64,000 bases of DNA, from the NCBI RefSeq assembly GCF_023159225.1, contig NC_063177.1:17880673-17944672 (forward strand), in the 5' to 3' direction. The notes beneath the pieces are model-generated. The model saw only the letters and a list, made by a program, of their open reading frames with translations. It was not told the DNA's origin and made no database searches. This document shows positions 22,551-33,789 of this stretch, piece by piece. The DNA comes from Perognathus longimembris pacificus. Taxonomy: Eukaryota > Chordata > Mammalia > Rodentia > Heteromyidae. A program made the translations under genes and the position numbers. Each line of letters starts with the position of its first letter. Position 1 is the stretch's first letter.

Positions 22551-23849
22551 GCAAAACAAAAATAAACAAAAAACTTTTTAATAATGAAAGAGCAAAATAT
22601 GACCTATAAAGCAACCACCAACTTAGCATTTCCCAGCCTTTGGGGGACACACAGAGAACAGGGTCTTTACATGCTTAAAATTCTCATTTTAAGCCTGCTC
22701 CTTTGCCAGGTTAGCCTTTATTTTCTCCCTATCTTATTATATCAAACAGGCTAAAAGATTCCTAGTTGAAGAATGGCCTCAGTCAGTTCAGGGCCTTCCT
22801 GGCCACAAACACAAAAATGAGTCCCCATGTGGAAAGTTTATGGCATATCATCCAAGTTTGTTGATGGTGAGAGACTTCTCTGGTTTCTTGTGGGTAGGAA
22901 TAATGTCACATGGTTATCAGCTCGGTGTTGTCCAGGACACTAGAGATGATGTTCTCATCTATAGTGCCTGGATCAGGGGGAGAAAAAACAAAACTGCTCC
23001 TTGATGGGGCTTTGAGGTTTTTTTTCTTCTTCTGGGCTTGGCTCTGGCTTTGAGATTAGAAAGAAGCTTTGTGGCTGGCCAGTACTACCATGGGCCCTTG
23101 GAGGAACTTGTATTAGTCACATCAACCTTTCAGCAACAGAAACTGAGCAGGAGGAAGGGAGGGTTGGGTGGGGGGGGGGCAGAAAGAATTGACCAATAAA
23201 GCTGCTGATCCTCTGACTGCTATGGGGGAGGGGATCATAATCTCTCACACTATCAACTCATTCTAGATACACTCATTAAAACACTCCAGCAGAGGGGACC
23301 TTGGATTTCTAGGGACCCCTACCATGTAATTTTAGAAGCCCCAGCACTGCCAAGAGAAAATTGCTCTAACATAGCAACTGCAGCCTCCCAGCAGGTGAAA
23401 TGAGTCTGTGTCCAGGCAAATTTGCCAGCACAGACAATAACGTACAAGGGCACAGGAAAGATATTGCTGGGTGTGGATTCTGATAGAGTGGAATTGAGTA
23501 GCCTGGAGGATGCCACATCCATGCTTGTGTCAGATGACAGCCAACTGTGTCATAAGGTTCCTCTTTTCCCAGAAAGGAATTGGCAGGCCTGATGGTCAAG
23601 GTGGGAACTGATATTTACTTCGATAAAAGTGGAACTTACCATATAGTAGCTGGTTTCACCTGAAGCTCCACACCTGGATTAGCCTATTCCTTCAACCCAG
23701 GTGTGTGAGTAGCCTAGAGGGAAGCAGAGAAGACACCTGCTAACTGCTTGGGTCCTGCTAACAGCCTGACCTGAAGCACCATTACTCCCTGCAGATCACA
23801 TTAGCAACAATTCATGGGGCTAGTGTCTGGTTTGCTGTTTGAGATACAG

Positions 23850-24015
23850 AGTGTAATGGTGTAGCTCAGGATGTGGGATCTAGAGAACGACTATAGCTGG
23901 GTTCAAGACTTGGTGTCACCAAGTAACAACCTTTCTGAGCTTCTTTATAAAGTAAGAATATCAATAGTAACTGCCTGAACTGAGAAGGCTGAGGAGATAA
24001 AATGAGATAAAGGAT
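23850..24015 (+). mobile_element. MIR (old SINE), plus orientation
   Basis: It reads AGCTGGGTTCAAGACTTGGT, TTCTGAGCTTCTTTATAAAG and GAGATAAAATGAGATAA in MIR order. It is strongly diverged, as expected. Confidence 0.6.
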
Positions 24016-24149
24016 GAAAGATACCAGCCAATGTCTGCTCCATCACGTCAGCTAGCACCACTAAGTTGGTCAAGTTTTGCACATGCATGCACAAACTACA
24101 ACATCTCTCTCTTTCCCACTCTCTTTCTCGCCTCTCTTTCTATTTGCTT

Positions 24150-24262
24150 CTGTGAGGTAGAGAGGGTCTCACTCACTATGTAACCCAAACTGTCCATTTG
24201 AACTCGCCATCTTCCTGCTTCAGCCTCTCAAGTGCTGGAGTTAGAAAGGTAAACACCCACCC
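24150..24262 (-). mobile_element. B1-like SINE
   Basis: It reads AGAGGGTCTCACTCACTATG, TTGAACTCGCCATCTTCCTG and CTCAAGTGCTGG on the plus strand. Confidence 0.75.
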
Positions 24263-24777
24263 ACTTTTGCTTTTCACTTGAGAGTAAAGATAAGATGTGG
24301 AACCGCTCCTCTGAAAAGAAGACAGTAACCCAAGTGAAGAGATACTGAGCCTTGTACTGAGGTCACCAAAAGTTAAGCCATACTCTTTGTTTTCTCTGGG
24401 TGTTTCACTATCATGGCAGAGTTCTCTCCATAGCTTGTCTCAAAAGTCGAAGCAACCCTTATTGCTCTTTGTATTTGGTATTCAAGAGCTACTAGCATAA
24501 GAAAAAGATCCTTCTAGAAAGACATAATCCCCTGACCTTAAATTCAGAGCTGTGATATTTGAAAGAGGAAGGGATTTTTATAGTTTGCTGAAGGTCCTTG
24601 GAAGATCAAGGACAATGAAAGATGAAAAGTTGAGCATAGCATACACTTCCACAACACACAATTTTCTCCAGCGCATCAACATAGAGCCCCTTTCCTTACT
24701 TAGTAAAAAGAGAAAATGAGGCCTGAAGTATCCAAGTGGGTTATAAGAGAAAAATATATGTGGATAATTTTTTCCTT

Positions 24778-25018
24778 TTTTTTCTTTATCAATTGTGAGG
24801 CTTGAACACAGGGCCTGGGCACTATCCTCAAGCCTCTGTGCTCAAGGCTAGTGCTCTACCACTTTGAGCCACAGCTCCATGTCTGGTTTTTAGGTGATGA
24901 ATTGGAGATATGAGGCTTGCTGACTTTCCTGCCAGACATACTTCAAACCTGCAATTCTCAGATCTCAGCCTCCTTGAGTAGCTAGGATTACAAGAATTAG
25001 CCACCGATGTCTGGCTAT
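24778..25018 (-). mobile_element. SINE-A
   Basis: A full-length copy flanked by near-identical TATGTGGATAATTT and TATGTGGGTAATTT. Confidence 0.85.
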
Positions 25019-25094
25019 GTGGGTAATTTCCTGTTAAAACTGTTAACTTTGGGTTGTCCTGAATAAAGGCTAAACCAAAATATTGAGCCAAGAA

Positions 25095-25460
25095 TATTTT
25101 CTTTTTTTATTGTTACTCTAAAGGTGATGTACAGCAAGGTTACAGTTACTAAATAAGTCGGGTAATGAGTATGTACTCTTCTTTTTTTTTTTTTCTTTTT
25201 TTACAATATCACCCCTCCCCTCCCTCTATCCCAGTTTTTCCCTCCCAGGCCCACCCACGAGTTGTATAGTTCATTTTCAACACAGTGTCTAGCAAATGCC
25301 ACTGCTGCCTTTGTTCACCCTTTGTCTCTCCATTTTGCACCTTGCTTACCCCTCCCCCAAGGCAGATAAATGAACAAGCAAGACAAAAAGAAAAGAAAAA
25401 CAACAACAAAGAGAAAACCTCTTGTTTCCATTTTCTGGCATTCATTCTGATAAATATTAT
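25095..25460 (-). mobile_element. LINE-1 3' UTR fragment
   Basis: Collinear with the 3' UTR at 17743-17970: T run, GGTTACAG, GTAATGAGTA, a C-rich stretch, CCCACGAGTTGTATAG and CCTTTGTCTCTC. Confidence 0.75.
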
Positions 25461-25679
25461 TTTATTTGATCAAAGGCACCTAGGCATTGTGCCTTTGTGT
25501 TCCTCCCCTAAGAGTGTCCTCCTTTGGCTTTACTGTGTGTGAATGCCTAGAGTCTTGCATAATTAATCATGCCCCAGTGTATTTTAGATCTAGCTTCCCC
25601 ATGTGTGAGGAACCATGTGCTGCTTGTCTCTCTGAGCTTGGTCTTTTTAAAACAAATTATTTAAATCAAAAATTAAGGG

Positions 25680-25765
25680 CTGACATAGGGGTATATCTCA
25701 GCAGGAGAGTACATGTTTCGCATGCATAATGCCCTGGATTTGATCCCACCGCCACCACAACACAA
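25680..25765 (+). mobile_element. ID element
   Basis: It reads GGGGTATATCTCAGCAGGAG and GCATAATGCCCTGGATTTGA. Confidence 0.7.
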
Positions 25766-25892
25766 ATATGCAATAAACTTAGAATAGGTCTGAATGTTAT
25801 AACAGGGTCATGTTTTGGCCAGGAAAAACATCTTCATAATATCAGATTCAACTATATGATAGCCCTACAGCTTATATTCAAAAGAAAATTTC

Positions 25893-26060
25893 CACATGTA
25901 TAGTGGTATACACCATTAATTCCAGCATTGAAGAGGCTGAGGCAGGAGGATGAAAAGTTACAGGCTAGTCTGGGCAACTTAGTAAGATCTTCATCTCAAA
26001 ATTTAAAAGGACAGAGGGGGCTTCTTTGTGGTAGAGTGCTCACCTAGTATTTGTAAAAGT
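25893..26060 (+). mobile_element. B1 joined to ID (composite SINE)
   Basis: A B1-like part (25893-26000; GAGGCTGAGGCAGGAGGATG, CTAGTCTGGGCAACTTAGTA) is followed directly by an ID-like part (TGTGGTAGAGTGCTCACCTA). Confidence 0.65.
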
Positions 26061-26196
26061 AAAGTAAAAAAATCTGCAGTCTATTTCCATTACTGTTGTT
26101 AGACATCAGTGTGATAATAATTCATTCTAAACTGCATATTGAAAGACTATCCTTGTTGGGCTGCCTCTTCAACAGTTCCCAAACATAAATATACTA

Positions 26197-26197
<1 letters not shown>

Positions 26198-26240
<43 letters not shown>
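26198..26240. repeat. (CA)n microsatellite
   Basis: CA units with one TATA interruption. Confidence 0.95.
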
Positions 26241-26241
<1 letters not shown>

Positions 26242-26729
26242 GAAGTCACATTTAAGGGCATGTCTCCTGTGGACAGGAGGCTTAACACCCTGGCACTGGT
26301 AAGTCTGAGGGACTCGGGATATTATGTGCTCCCTAGGGGACTCTCCATAATTGTTGCATGAAATATGATGATCCTATTAGGGTAAGGAAGATGATTATAA
26401 CCATCTCTTCCTAACTTGCAGACCCTTAATGAAGTCCCAGCTAGATTTAGGGTTTAAGTGTCTGTGTGGCTAGAAATTGCTGGCTTACAGACAAATGGCT
26501 CTCTGGTTTCACCAAGAGGCCTCAGCTGCCTGAGAGGTAAAGGATGAATTCAGTTCTCCCCTCCCCTTGCTATTTTCCACATTCATCAGTCAGCAGAAGC
26601 AGCAGCGATGGTGGATACCCAGGAGGCCCCCTGATGGGGCTTCTGACCCCAGTCAGACTGGGGGTGGGATTGGGGGATGGGGGGAATAGGCAGACCTGCC
26701 AGCTCAGGTCATGTGACAGGATTGCAGCA

Positions 26730-26900
26730 ACCTGCACTGGCAGACAAACCTCGTGGGCAACTAGACTTACTGCCGGCTGCACGCACCATTAATCCGGCAT
26801 CTAACCCGAAACTCCACTGCGGCTGGCTGCTGCGGCAGAGGCGCCGCGGGTGGGGGAGGCAGCCTTGGTTTCTGAGGTTTAAGATGATAGTTGAAAACAC
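26730..26900 (-). promoter_or_regulatory. Small CpG cluster with a candidate alternative ABR first exon
   Basis: About a dozen CpGs fall within roughly 120 bp (26745-26860) in the middle of CpG-poor intron. On the minus strand a consensus GTAAGT donor lies at 26770-26765. It is preceded in frame by ATG GTG CGT GCA GCC GGC A (26789-26771), so the donor is phase 1 and the last base A would rebuild the same Asn codon as the canonical exon. The same frame is open up to an ATG at 26900. An internal promoter is plausible but unproven; the -3 context of the short ATG is weak. Confidence 0.3.
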
Positions 26901-27115
26901 ATTCAGGCACTAGGGCCTTTTCCTACCACTCACACAGCAGCCCTCTGCGAACTGTCTACACCCTCCTACTGCTGGCCCAGGGAAAGGAAGCTCAGGTGTG
27001 CCACAGCTGTGGGCAAAGTCCTGCAGGGGGGGTGTGGCCTGGGTGTGGGCTCAGTCACCTCTCAGAGTAATGGCCATGAGGAAGCTGTGGACATTCCTGT
27101 AGGCACTCCCTTTAT

Positions 27116-27312
27116 TTTTGTTTGTTTGTTTTTTGCCAGTCCTGGGGCTTGAACTTGGGGCCTGAGCACTGTCCCTGAGCTTCTTTTGCTCAAGGCTAGC
27201 ACTTGACCACCTGAGCCACAGCACCACTTCTGGCTTTTTCTGTTTATGTGGTGCTGAGGAATCGAACCCAGGGCTTCGTGCATGCTAGGCAAGCACTCTA
27301 CCACTAGGCCAC
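27116..27312 (-). mobile_element. SINE-B, older variant
   Basis: A full dimer with variant positions (GGGGCTTGAACTTGGGG, CATGCTAGGCAAGCACTC), also seen at 30320-30530 and 61348-61548. These three look like one older subfamily. Confidence 0.85.
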
Positions 27313-27505
27313 TTTATTTCTGATTTGCAAAAAATAACTCCAAGAGTTTTGTTTCCTGGCCTGGGTGCCAGATCCACAGCGACATTCCTAGAGCAGAGGC
27401 TACAGAGCTGGGAAGCACAAGCCTACTGGGCCCACCCTCTTCCCCTGGGTTTCTCCCCGTTGCACAATCACTGACATTTTCTCCTGAGTTCAAGTCCCAG
27501 TACCA

Positions 27506-27564
27506 GTGTACGTATGCACACATGTGCACGCATGCATGTGCGCGCACACACACACACACACACG
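27506..27564. repeat. 59-bp perfect alternating purine-pyrimidine tract
   Basis: Every step from 27506 to 27564 alternates purine and pyrimidine, including GTGCGCGCAC and a (CA)n block. Confidence 0.95.
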
Positions 27565-27766
27565 AGAATTGAAGGATACACAATGTCTAACACACTGGTT
27601 ACGTCATGTTTCCCCAGGAGAGGGACTGGAATGGTAAGTCTTGAATCCTTTGTACTGAAAATGCATTTAATAATTTAGGTACAGAGCCTGAGCAACATAG
27701 TAGATAATTAAGATGTTATTGAATTTTCTTTTGGGCAGTAATTGGGGTTTGAACTCAGGACTTTGT

Positions 27767-27992
27767 CTTTTTTTTTTTTTTTTCCTGGCCAGTCCTGGGC
27801 CTTGGACTCAGGGCCTGAGCACTGTCCCTGGCTTCTTTTTGCTCAAGGCTAGCACTCTGCCACCTGAGCCACAGTGCCACCTCTGGCCATTTTCTATATA
27901 TATGGTGCTGAATGAATGGAATGAATGGAATTGAACCCAGGGCTTCATGTATCTGAGGCAAGCATTCTTGCCACTAGGCATATTCCCAGCCC
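27767..27992 (-). mobile_element. SINE-B with a GAATG insertion
   Basis: Flanked by GAACTCAGGACTTTGT (27751-27766) and GAACTCAGGGCTTTGT (27993-28008). The target is itself part of an older reversed SINE tail. Confidence 0.9.
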
Positions 27993-28559
27993 GAACTCAG
28001 GGCTTTGTGAGCCACATATCCAGTTCATAATTTACTTTTAATTTGGTTTCTGGGCTGTGTTTTACATATTACAGTATACCTGGGTATCTCTCCCTCTTCA
28101 CCCAAATAATATTGTATCATATATTAATCTGAATGATATGAATCATATATTAAGACGATAATCAATTTACAGCCAAGAAAGATAACAAAGAATGTTCTCA
28201 AGGACCAGAAATTCCAAGGAATCTCTGGAAGATGGCAGCAAAGGGATAGATTGAAGGATGAAGCCACGGTCACAATATATCCAGGAGAAGGCTGCTGCCA
28301 ACACTGAGTGGTGAGCAGCTGATCCTGGAGCAGCACAGCAGGTAGGGGACTGTGGGAAAACAGCTGAGGGGCAGAAGATGTGCCACTCAGGGCAACACCT
28401 GGTTGCCCTTCTTGTGATATCCCCCTTCTCCAGAGTCACATAGGCTCTGGCTTCAACTTCCCCTTCTATACTATAGTTTCTGTTCTATCTCTGACTCACA
28501 GGGAGGCATATGTTATTTTTGAACAGAGTTACACATTTAAAACAAAACTGAGGTGGCAG

Positions 28560-28642
28560 GGCTGGAGGCATGGCTCAAGTAGTAGAATGCCAGTTAAGAG
28601 CAAGGAAGAGCTGGAGGCCCTGAGTTCAGACTCTGGCACCTA
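28560..28642 (+). mobile_element. SINE tail module alone, then a CA repeat
   Basis: It reads GGAGGCATGGCTCAAGTAGT and GGAGGCCCTGAGTTCAGACT. (CA)n follows to about 28690. No head is present. Confidence 0.7.
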
Positions 28643-28831
28643 CATACCTACACACACATACACACACACACACACACACACGCAAACACACAATAATTTT
28701 TAAGAAATTAAAAAATGTTTATCATGACTGTTTAGCTCAGAAAGAGAATATGAAGTCACAGAGTAAACTTCATCAAATATTTGAAAACCTGAATGGATTA
28801 CTGATCTTTAAAAAAAAAAAAAAAGGATAAG

Positions 28832-29065
28832 AATCTGGGTATTGGAGCTCATGCCTGTAATCCTAGCTATTCAGGAGGCTGACAGCTGAGGGTTGTGGTA
28901 GTTCAAAGCCAGCCTTGGCAAGAATGTCTGTGAAACTCTTATCCCCCATTAACCACAAAAAGCCAGAAGTGGAGCTATGGCTCAAGTGGTACAGTGTTAG
29001 CCTTGAACACAAAATCGTAGGGACAGTGCTCAAGTTCAGAGTTCAAGCCTCAGGTCCAACAGCAA
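28832..29065 (+). mobile_element. SINE-A
   Basis: A full-length copy. An A run of about 15 at 28808 precedes it. Confidence 0.85.
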
Positions 29066-29735
29066 AAACAAAAACAAAACCCACAACAACAATGGACAAG
29101 TAGATGGAAACCTACATATAAAATAAGCTCTGTACAAAGGCAAAGGTGTTCAAAGCCTTACAAAAAGAAACAGAATCACAAGAACAAATGGGAAGCTGCT
29201 CAACAAATTTTACGATATCATCCTAATTCTGGAGAACATAGGGAAGGTAAGAAAGTGTGTTTGTGTGTGGGGGTGGGTGTGTCTATGTGTGTGTGTCTGT
29301 GTGTCTATCTGTGTCTGTCTGTGAAAGAGAAAGAGAGAGGAGAAAAACTACAGGTCAGTCTTTCCTATACTGATACAAATAATCTTAAATTGCAATTATC
29401 ATGTTCAGTCTAGCAAGTTTCTTCCTAAATTGTGCATCCCAGAGCCACCACACAGGTTGTTCCATACACAACCTGCTGCAGTATGAAAGAGTTGCTTATT
29501 GCATGGCTGAACATCCTGCACCTGTATAGATGAGATCAAATAGGGTTTATCCCAAGACTATTAACCTGGTTCAACTTTAGGAAAATTTGGGTTATTCAAT
29601 ATGTTAATGGATGAAGGAAAATAAGCATATGATCACCTTAGCATATTTGAGAAAAACCTTTCTGAAAAATCAATACCTAGTTCTGCTTAAAAAGAGCAGA
29701 AAAAAATACTACTGGAAAACAGAAATAAAAACAAG

Positions 29736-30215
29736 AAAGCTGGATGCCAGTGGCTCATGCCTGTAATCCTAGCTACTCAGGAGGCTGAGATCTGAGGATC
29801 AAGGTTTGAAGTCAGTCCAAGGCAGGAAAGTCTGTGAGACTTTATCTCTAATTAACACCAAAAAAGCCAGACGTGGAGCTATGGCTCAAGTGTAGAGCAC
29901 TAGCCTTGAGAAAATAAAGATAAAAAACCACCTTAGAGGGCTGGGGATATAGCCTAGTGGCAAGAGTGCCTGCCTCGGATACATGAGGCCCTAGGTTCGA
30001 TTCCCCAGCACCACATATACAGAAAACGGCCAGAAGCGGCGCTGTGGCTCAAGTGGCAGAGTGCTAGCCTTGAGCGGGAAGAAGCCAGGGACAGTGCTCA
30101 GGCCCTGAGTCCAAGGCCCAGGACTGGCCAAAAAAAAAAAAAAACAAAAAAACCACCTTAGAGACAACAGTCAGGCCCTGAGTTCAAGTTCTAGGACTAG
30201 CATGCATATGTGCAT
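29736..30215 (+). mobile_element. SINE-A split by SINE-B
   Basis: The head and most of the tail are at 29736-29938. The remaining CAGTCAGGCCCTGAGTTCAA is at 30168-30215, beyond the nested element. Confidence 0.85.
29939..30146 (+). mobile_element. SINE-B, young, near consensus
   Basis: The 17-bp duplication AAAAAACCACCTTAGAG lies at 29922-29938 and 30147-30163. The body includes intact GGTTCGATTCC and GGCGCTGTGGCTCAAGTGG. Confidence 0.96.
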
Positions 30216-30319
30216 ATACACACAACAACAAAATCCCCATATTGCCAAAAAGCATAATGAAAATATAAACTGACCAACCTTTTGATGAGACAATTTGACA
30301 GTATTTATTAGGGTTTTTT

Positions 30320-30530
30320 GGTTGTTGTTTTGTTTTGTTTTGGCAGTCCTAGGGCTTGAACTCAGGGACTGGGCCCTATAACTGAGCCTCTTTTGCTCAC
30401 AGCTAGCACTCTACCATTTGAGCCACAGCACCACTTCTGGCTTTTTCTGATTATATGGTACTGAGGAATGGAACCCAGGGATTCATGCATGCTAGGCAAG
30501 CACTTTACCACAAAGTCACATTCCCAGCCC
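30320..30530 (-). mobile_element. SINE-B, older variant
   Basis: A reversed dimer with the GCATGCTAGGCAAGCACTTT variant. No clean duplication was seen. Confidence 0.85.
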
Positions 30531-30904
30531 ATCTATTAGTATTTTAAATACTCAACTTTGTGACCACATGTCTAGATATTCTCTAGAGAAATATTCACAT
30601 GGGTATCCGTGGCTTGTATGCCCTACATGGCTTTTCAGTGCCGTGTTCTTTGGGATGGCAAAATCTGAGAGAAATGTCAGGGATTCACTTTGTCTCAGTT
30701 GTCTTTTCTCTAACAAGAAAAGAGTCGGGGGTGGGAGTAGGGAACCCTGGAATCACAGACCTTCTGACTCTATAATTCTATAGACAACCACTCTGAGAAA
30801 GTTAACCACTTTAGGACCACTTATGTATCACAGTGTGCTTCTGTCTAGGAAAGAGTGTATGAGCAGACCCCGGTTCCATGTGTCCAAGTGTTTAAAAAGA
30901 AAAG

Positions 30905-31100
30905 CTGAGCTGGGTGGCTGTGGCTCACATCTGTAATTCTAACTATTTAGGAAGCTGAGAACTAGAGGATCAAAGTTCAAAGCCAGCCCAGGCAGAAAAA
31001 TCTTCAAAATTCCATCTCCAATTAACCAGCAAAATGATGGACTGGTGGTGTGGCTTAAGTGATAAAACACCAACCATGAGCAAGAAAGCTGAGTAAGAAT
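30905..31100 (+). mobile_element. SINE-A, diverged
   Basis: Head, CTCCAATTAACCAGC middle and tail GTGGCTTAAGTGATAAA are present. The tail ends in a CA repeat. Confidence 0.78.

Positions 31101-31154
<54 letters not shown>
31100..31154. repeat. (CA)~27 microsatellite
   Basis: A pure CA run attached to the SINE-A tail. Confidence 0.95.
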
Positions 31155-31156
<2 letters not shown>

Positions 31157-31751
31157 GTAGGGGGGCAAGATCTCTGTATGAACTCCTGCGGATAGCAAGG
31201 AGTCATGGGAGATGCTAGAAGCTGTCCTGCTAGGACTTCTGGGCCAGGCTGACAACCCAGAGGCAGCTCTGCCTGTACTGAAAGAACTGAGTATCAGGAG
31301 CAGCAGGTTAGGGCACTGAAGCCACCTTAGACCTTAGCACTGAGAGCTACCTATCACATCCACTCTCCAACAGCCTAGGCCTGGGCTCCCACAGTCACAT
31401 GTCAAAGTCACTGGCTGGCCTGTGAGAAGTCAGTCTCAGAGCTGCACCGGTGGCCATGAGGCTCACTGGCTGCTAGTGAGATGGAATTCTTGCCAACTTG
31501 AGATCCCAAAATACTGACCATGTTGTCTTCTCTGACTCTGTATGAAGGTTCAGGAGGAAGCTGCTGGGCTTCCTGTAGGCAGGCATGTGGGTACTGGAGC
31601 AAAGAAATACAAAAGAATACTAAAAGAAGAGACTCAAGTAAGTGAAGCAAGGGTTGGCATTTACCTACTTACTGTTTAGCCAGCAAACATGGAATGGTAC
31701 TGTTCAGAAGCTGAACAACAGTGGTGGCATATAAAGGAGCTAGCTACCTTG

Positions 31752-31935
31752 GGCCAGGTATAGTGGTGCATGCCAGTAATTCCAATTCTTAGGAGGTAAA
31801 GGTAAACCTGAAGCTGGACTCAGCAAAAAGGAGAGGCTCTATCTAAAGCAAAAAGGGACTAGGGGTGTGTCTCAAATGGCAGAGCACTTGCCTAGCAAAA
31901 GTTAGGCCCTAAGTGCAATCCCCAGCTACAACAGC
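31752..31935 (+). mobile_element. B1 joined to ID (composite SINE)
   Basis: A B1-like head (TAGTGGTGCATGCCAGTAAT ... GAGAGGCTCTATCT) is followed by an ID-like unit (GGGGTGTGTCTCAAATGGCA, GTGCAATCCCCAG). Confidence 0.7.
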
Positions 31936-32304
31936 CATAACAGATGGCAAGTTCTTAGCATAAGTCTCTCTTGTCTGTACTTATGCAACAAATGCCTGCT
32001 TAGTAGCTGGGTCCCAAAGGACTCAAAGAAGGTCCTCAATGCAGAATTCTGAGCTCTTTCCTGTTGTACTGCTTGGCACAATTCAGAGGTCAGTTTGGGT
32101 CAAGAGTGCCTCTATCCCTTTCTCTTACATAGAGGCAGTTTATGGTAATCTCTTATGGATCATAAAATCAGACATAGAATGTTTTGCTATCTGCGCATGC
32201 TTTCAACTGTGTAATGTTTTATTATTCTACATCTTTCTCTTTTAACCATCTGCTTTGGTTACTCCACAAATGTTGAGAATTACAGAAAAGCTATTTTCGT
32301 GTTT

Positions 32305-32452
32305 GAAGCCAGAAGTGAAAGTATGGCTCAACTGGTAGAGCACCAGCCTTGAGCAAAAGAATTCAGGGAAAGTGCCCAGGCCCTGAGTTCATTCCCTAGA
32401 AGTGGCACATACACACACACACACGTGCACGCACGTGCACGCACACACACAT
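32305..32452 (+). mobile_element. SINE tail module ending in alternating CA/TG DNA
   Basis: The tail is AGCCAGAAGTGAAAGTATGG through CCAGGCCCTGAGTTC. It is followed by a 48-bp purine-pyrimidine alternating run at 32405-32452. Confidence 0.75.
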
Positions 32453-32499
32453 CTCTCTATCCTTTTCAGTTATTATTATTTTTAAATATATTTTTATTA

Positions 32500-32582
32500 T
32501 TTTTATGGGATACTGAGGAATCCAACCCAGGGCCTCATGCATGCTAGGCAAGCACTCTACCACTAAGCCACATTCCCAGCCC
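32500..32582 (-). mobile_element. ID-like monomer
   Basis: It reads GGGATACTGAGGAATCCAAC, GCATGCTAGGCAAGCACTCT and ACATTCCCAGCCC. Confidence 0.75.
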
Positions 32583-33234
32583 AATATTCTTTTTAATACT
32601 GTACTAGGGAAAGTTCAATTTATCAATGTCCAGGAGGAATGCATGACTATCTAACCAACCACAGAAGAGCTGTCTTCTTAACGCCATAATGATCTCTACC
32701 CCAGAAGACGTCATTCCCCATGCCACCTAAGTCTAAGCTAATAAAGGCTGCTTTCTTTGAGAGAGGGAAGAAACAGAGGTGGAAAACAATGGACTTCCGG
32801 TTGGGTGTTGTCAAGACTCTAGGGCTGCAGTTTGTCACCTGGACAGAAAGCTCTGACCCCACCTCAGGGCTCTCCTTCCCTGGAGCTCAGTAAGAGGAAA
32901 GAATGTGAGTGAGCATCCATATCCAGAAGCTGACACCCACTGTAGACCACCATGACGACGACACAGGGGCAGGGGCAGGTCGCCCCCATGACTCAAGTCC
33001 TGCTCAGCTAAGTGTTGGGAAACAGCAGATCTGAGAGGACTTCTCTACACTGTTCTCCTGTGCCACTCAGCATTGGGCTCTTCTTATGCTTGCTCTCAAG
33101 CCAAAGATCACTGTACACTCCTTCTCCTCTCTATTTTCTGGCTCCAAACATAAGTGGATTATTTTATCAGCTGCCTGATAAATATACCCCATATCCACTC
33201 ACACAAAAACTCCTTACTTTGGGGGGAGGGGAAG

Positions 33235-33412
33235 GGGTAGAAATTAGCTTTTTCACTCAAGGCTACTACTCTACCACTTGAGCAACAGCCCCACTTCCAG
33301 CATTTTGGTGACTAATTGGAGATAAGGGGCTTGCAGACTTCAAACCATGATCCTCAGATCTCAGTCTCCTGAGTAGCTAGGATTGCTAACATGAGTCACC
33401 AGCTCCTGCCTT
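33235..33412 (-). mobile_element. SINE-A, lacking the tail end
   Basis: It starts within the tail (CACTCAAGGCTACTACTCTA) and runs to the head (CTCCTGAGTAGCTAGGATTG). Confidence 0.82.
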
Positions 33413-33464
33413 GAAATACCTTAAGTTTTCAAACAAGTTGAGGACTTTAGTTCCCCCTCCTCTT

Positions 33465-33540
33465 TTTTGGTGGTGCTGAGATTTGAACTCAGGACCTTGT
33501 GCCTGCTAGGCAGACAATCTACCACTGGAGCTACCCCACC
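33465..33540 (-). mobile_element. ID-like monomer
   Basis: It reads GTGCTGAGATTTGAACTCAG, CCTGCTAGGCAGACAATCTA. Confidence 0.7.
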
Positions 33541-33561
33541 ACCCCATGATTCTGCCTTTTT

Positions 33562-33563
33562 TC

Positions 33564-33597
<34 letters not shown>

Positions 33598-33789
33598 TTT
33601 GCCACTTGGGCTTGGACTCAGGGCCTGAGCACTGTCCCTGGCTTCTTTTTGCTGAAGGCTGGCCCTCTGGCATTTGAGCCACAGTGCCACTTCTGGCTGT
33701 TTTCTATATATGTAGTGCTGGGGAATCAAACCCAGGGTTTCATGTATATGAGGCAAGCACTCTTGCCACTAGGCCATATCCCCAGCCCC
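33562..33789 (-). mobile_element. SINE-B, full length
   Basis: The 14-bp duplication GATTCTGCCTTTTT lies at 33548-33561 and 33790-33803. The long T run represents its poly(A). Confidence 0.94.
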
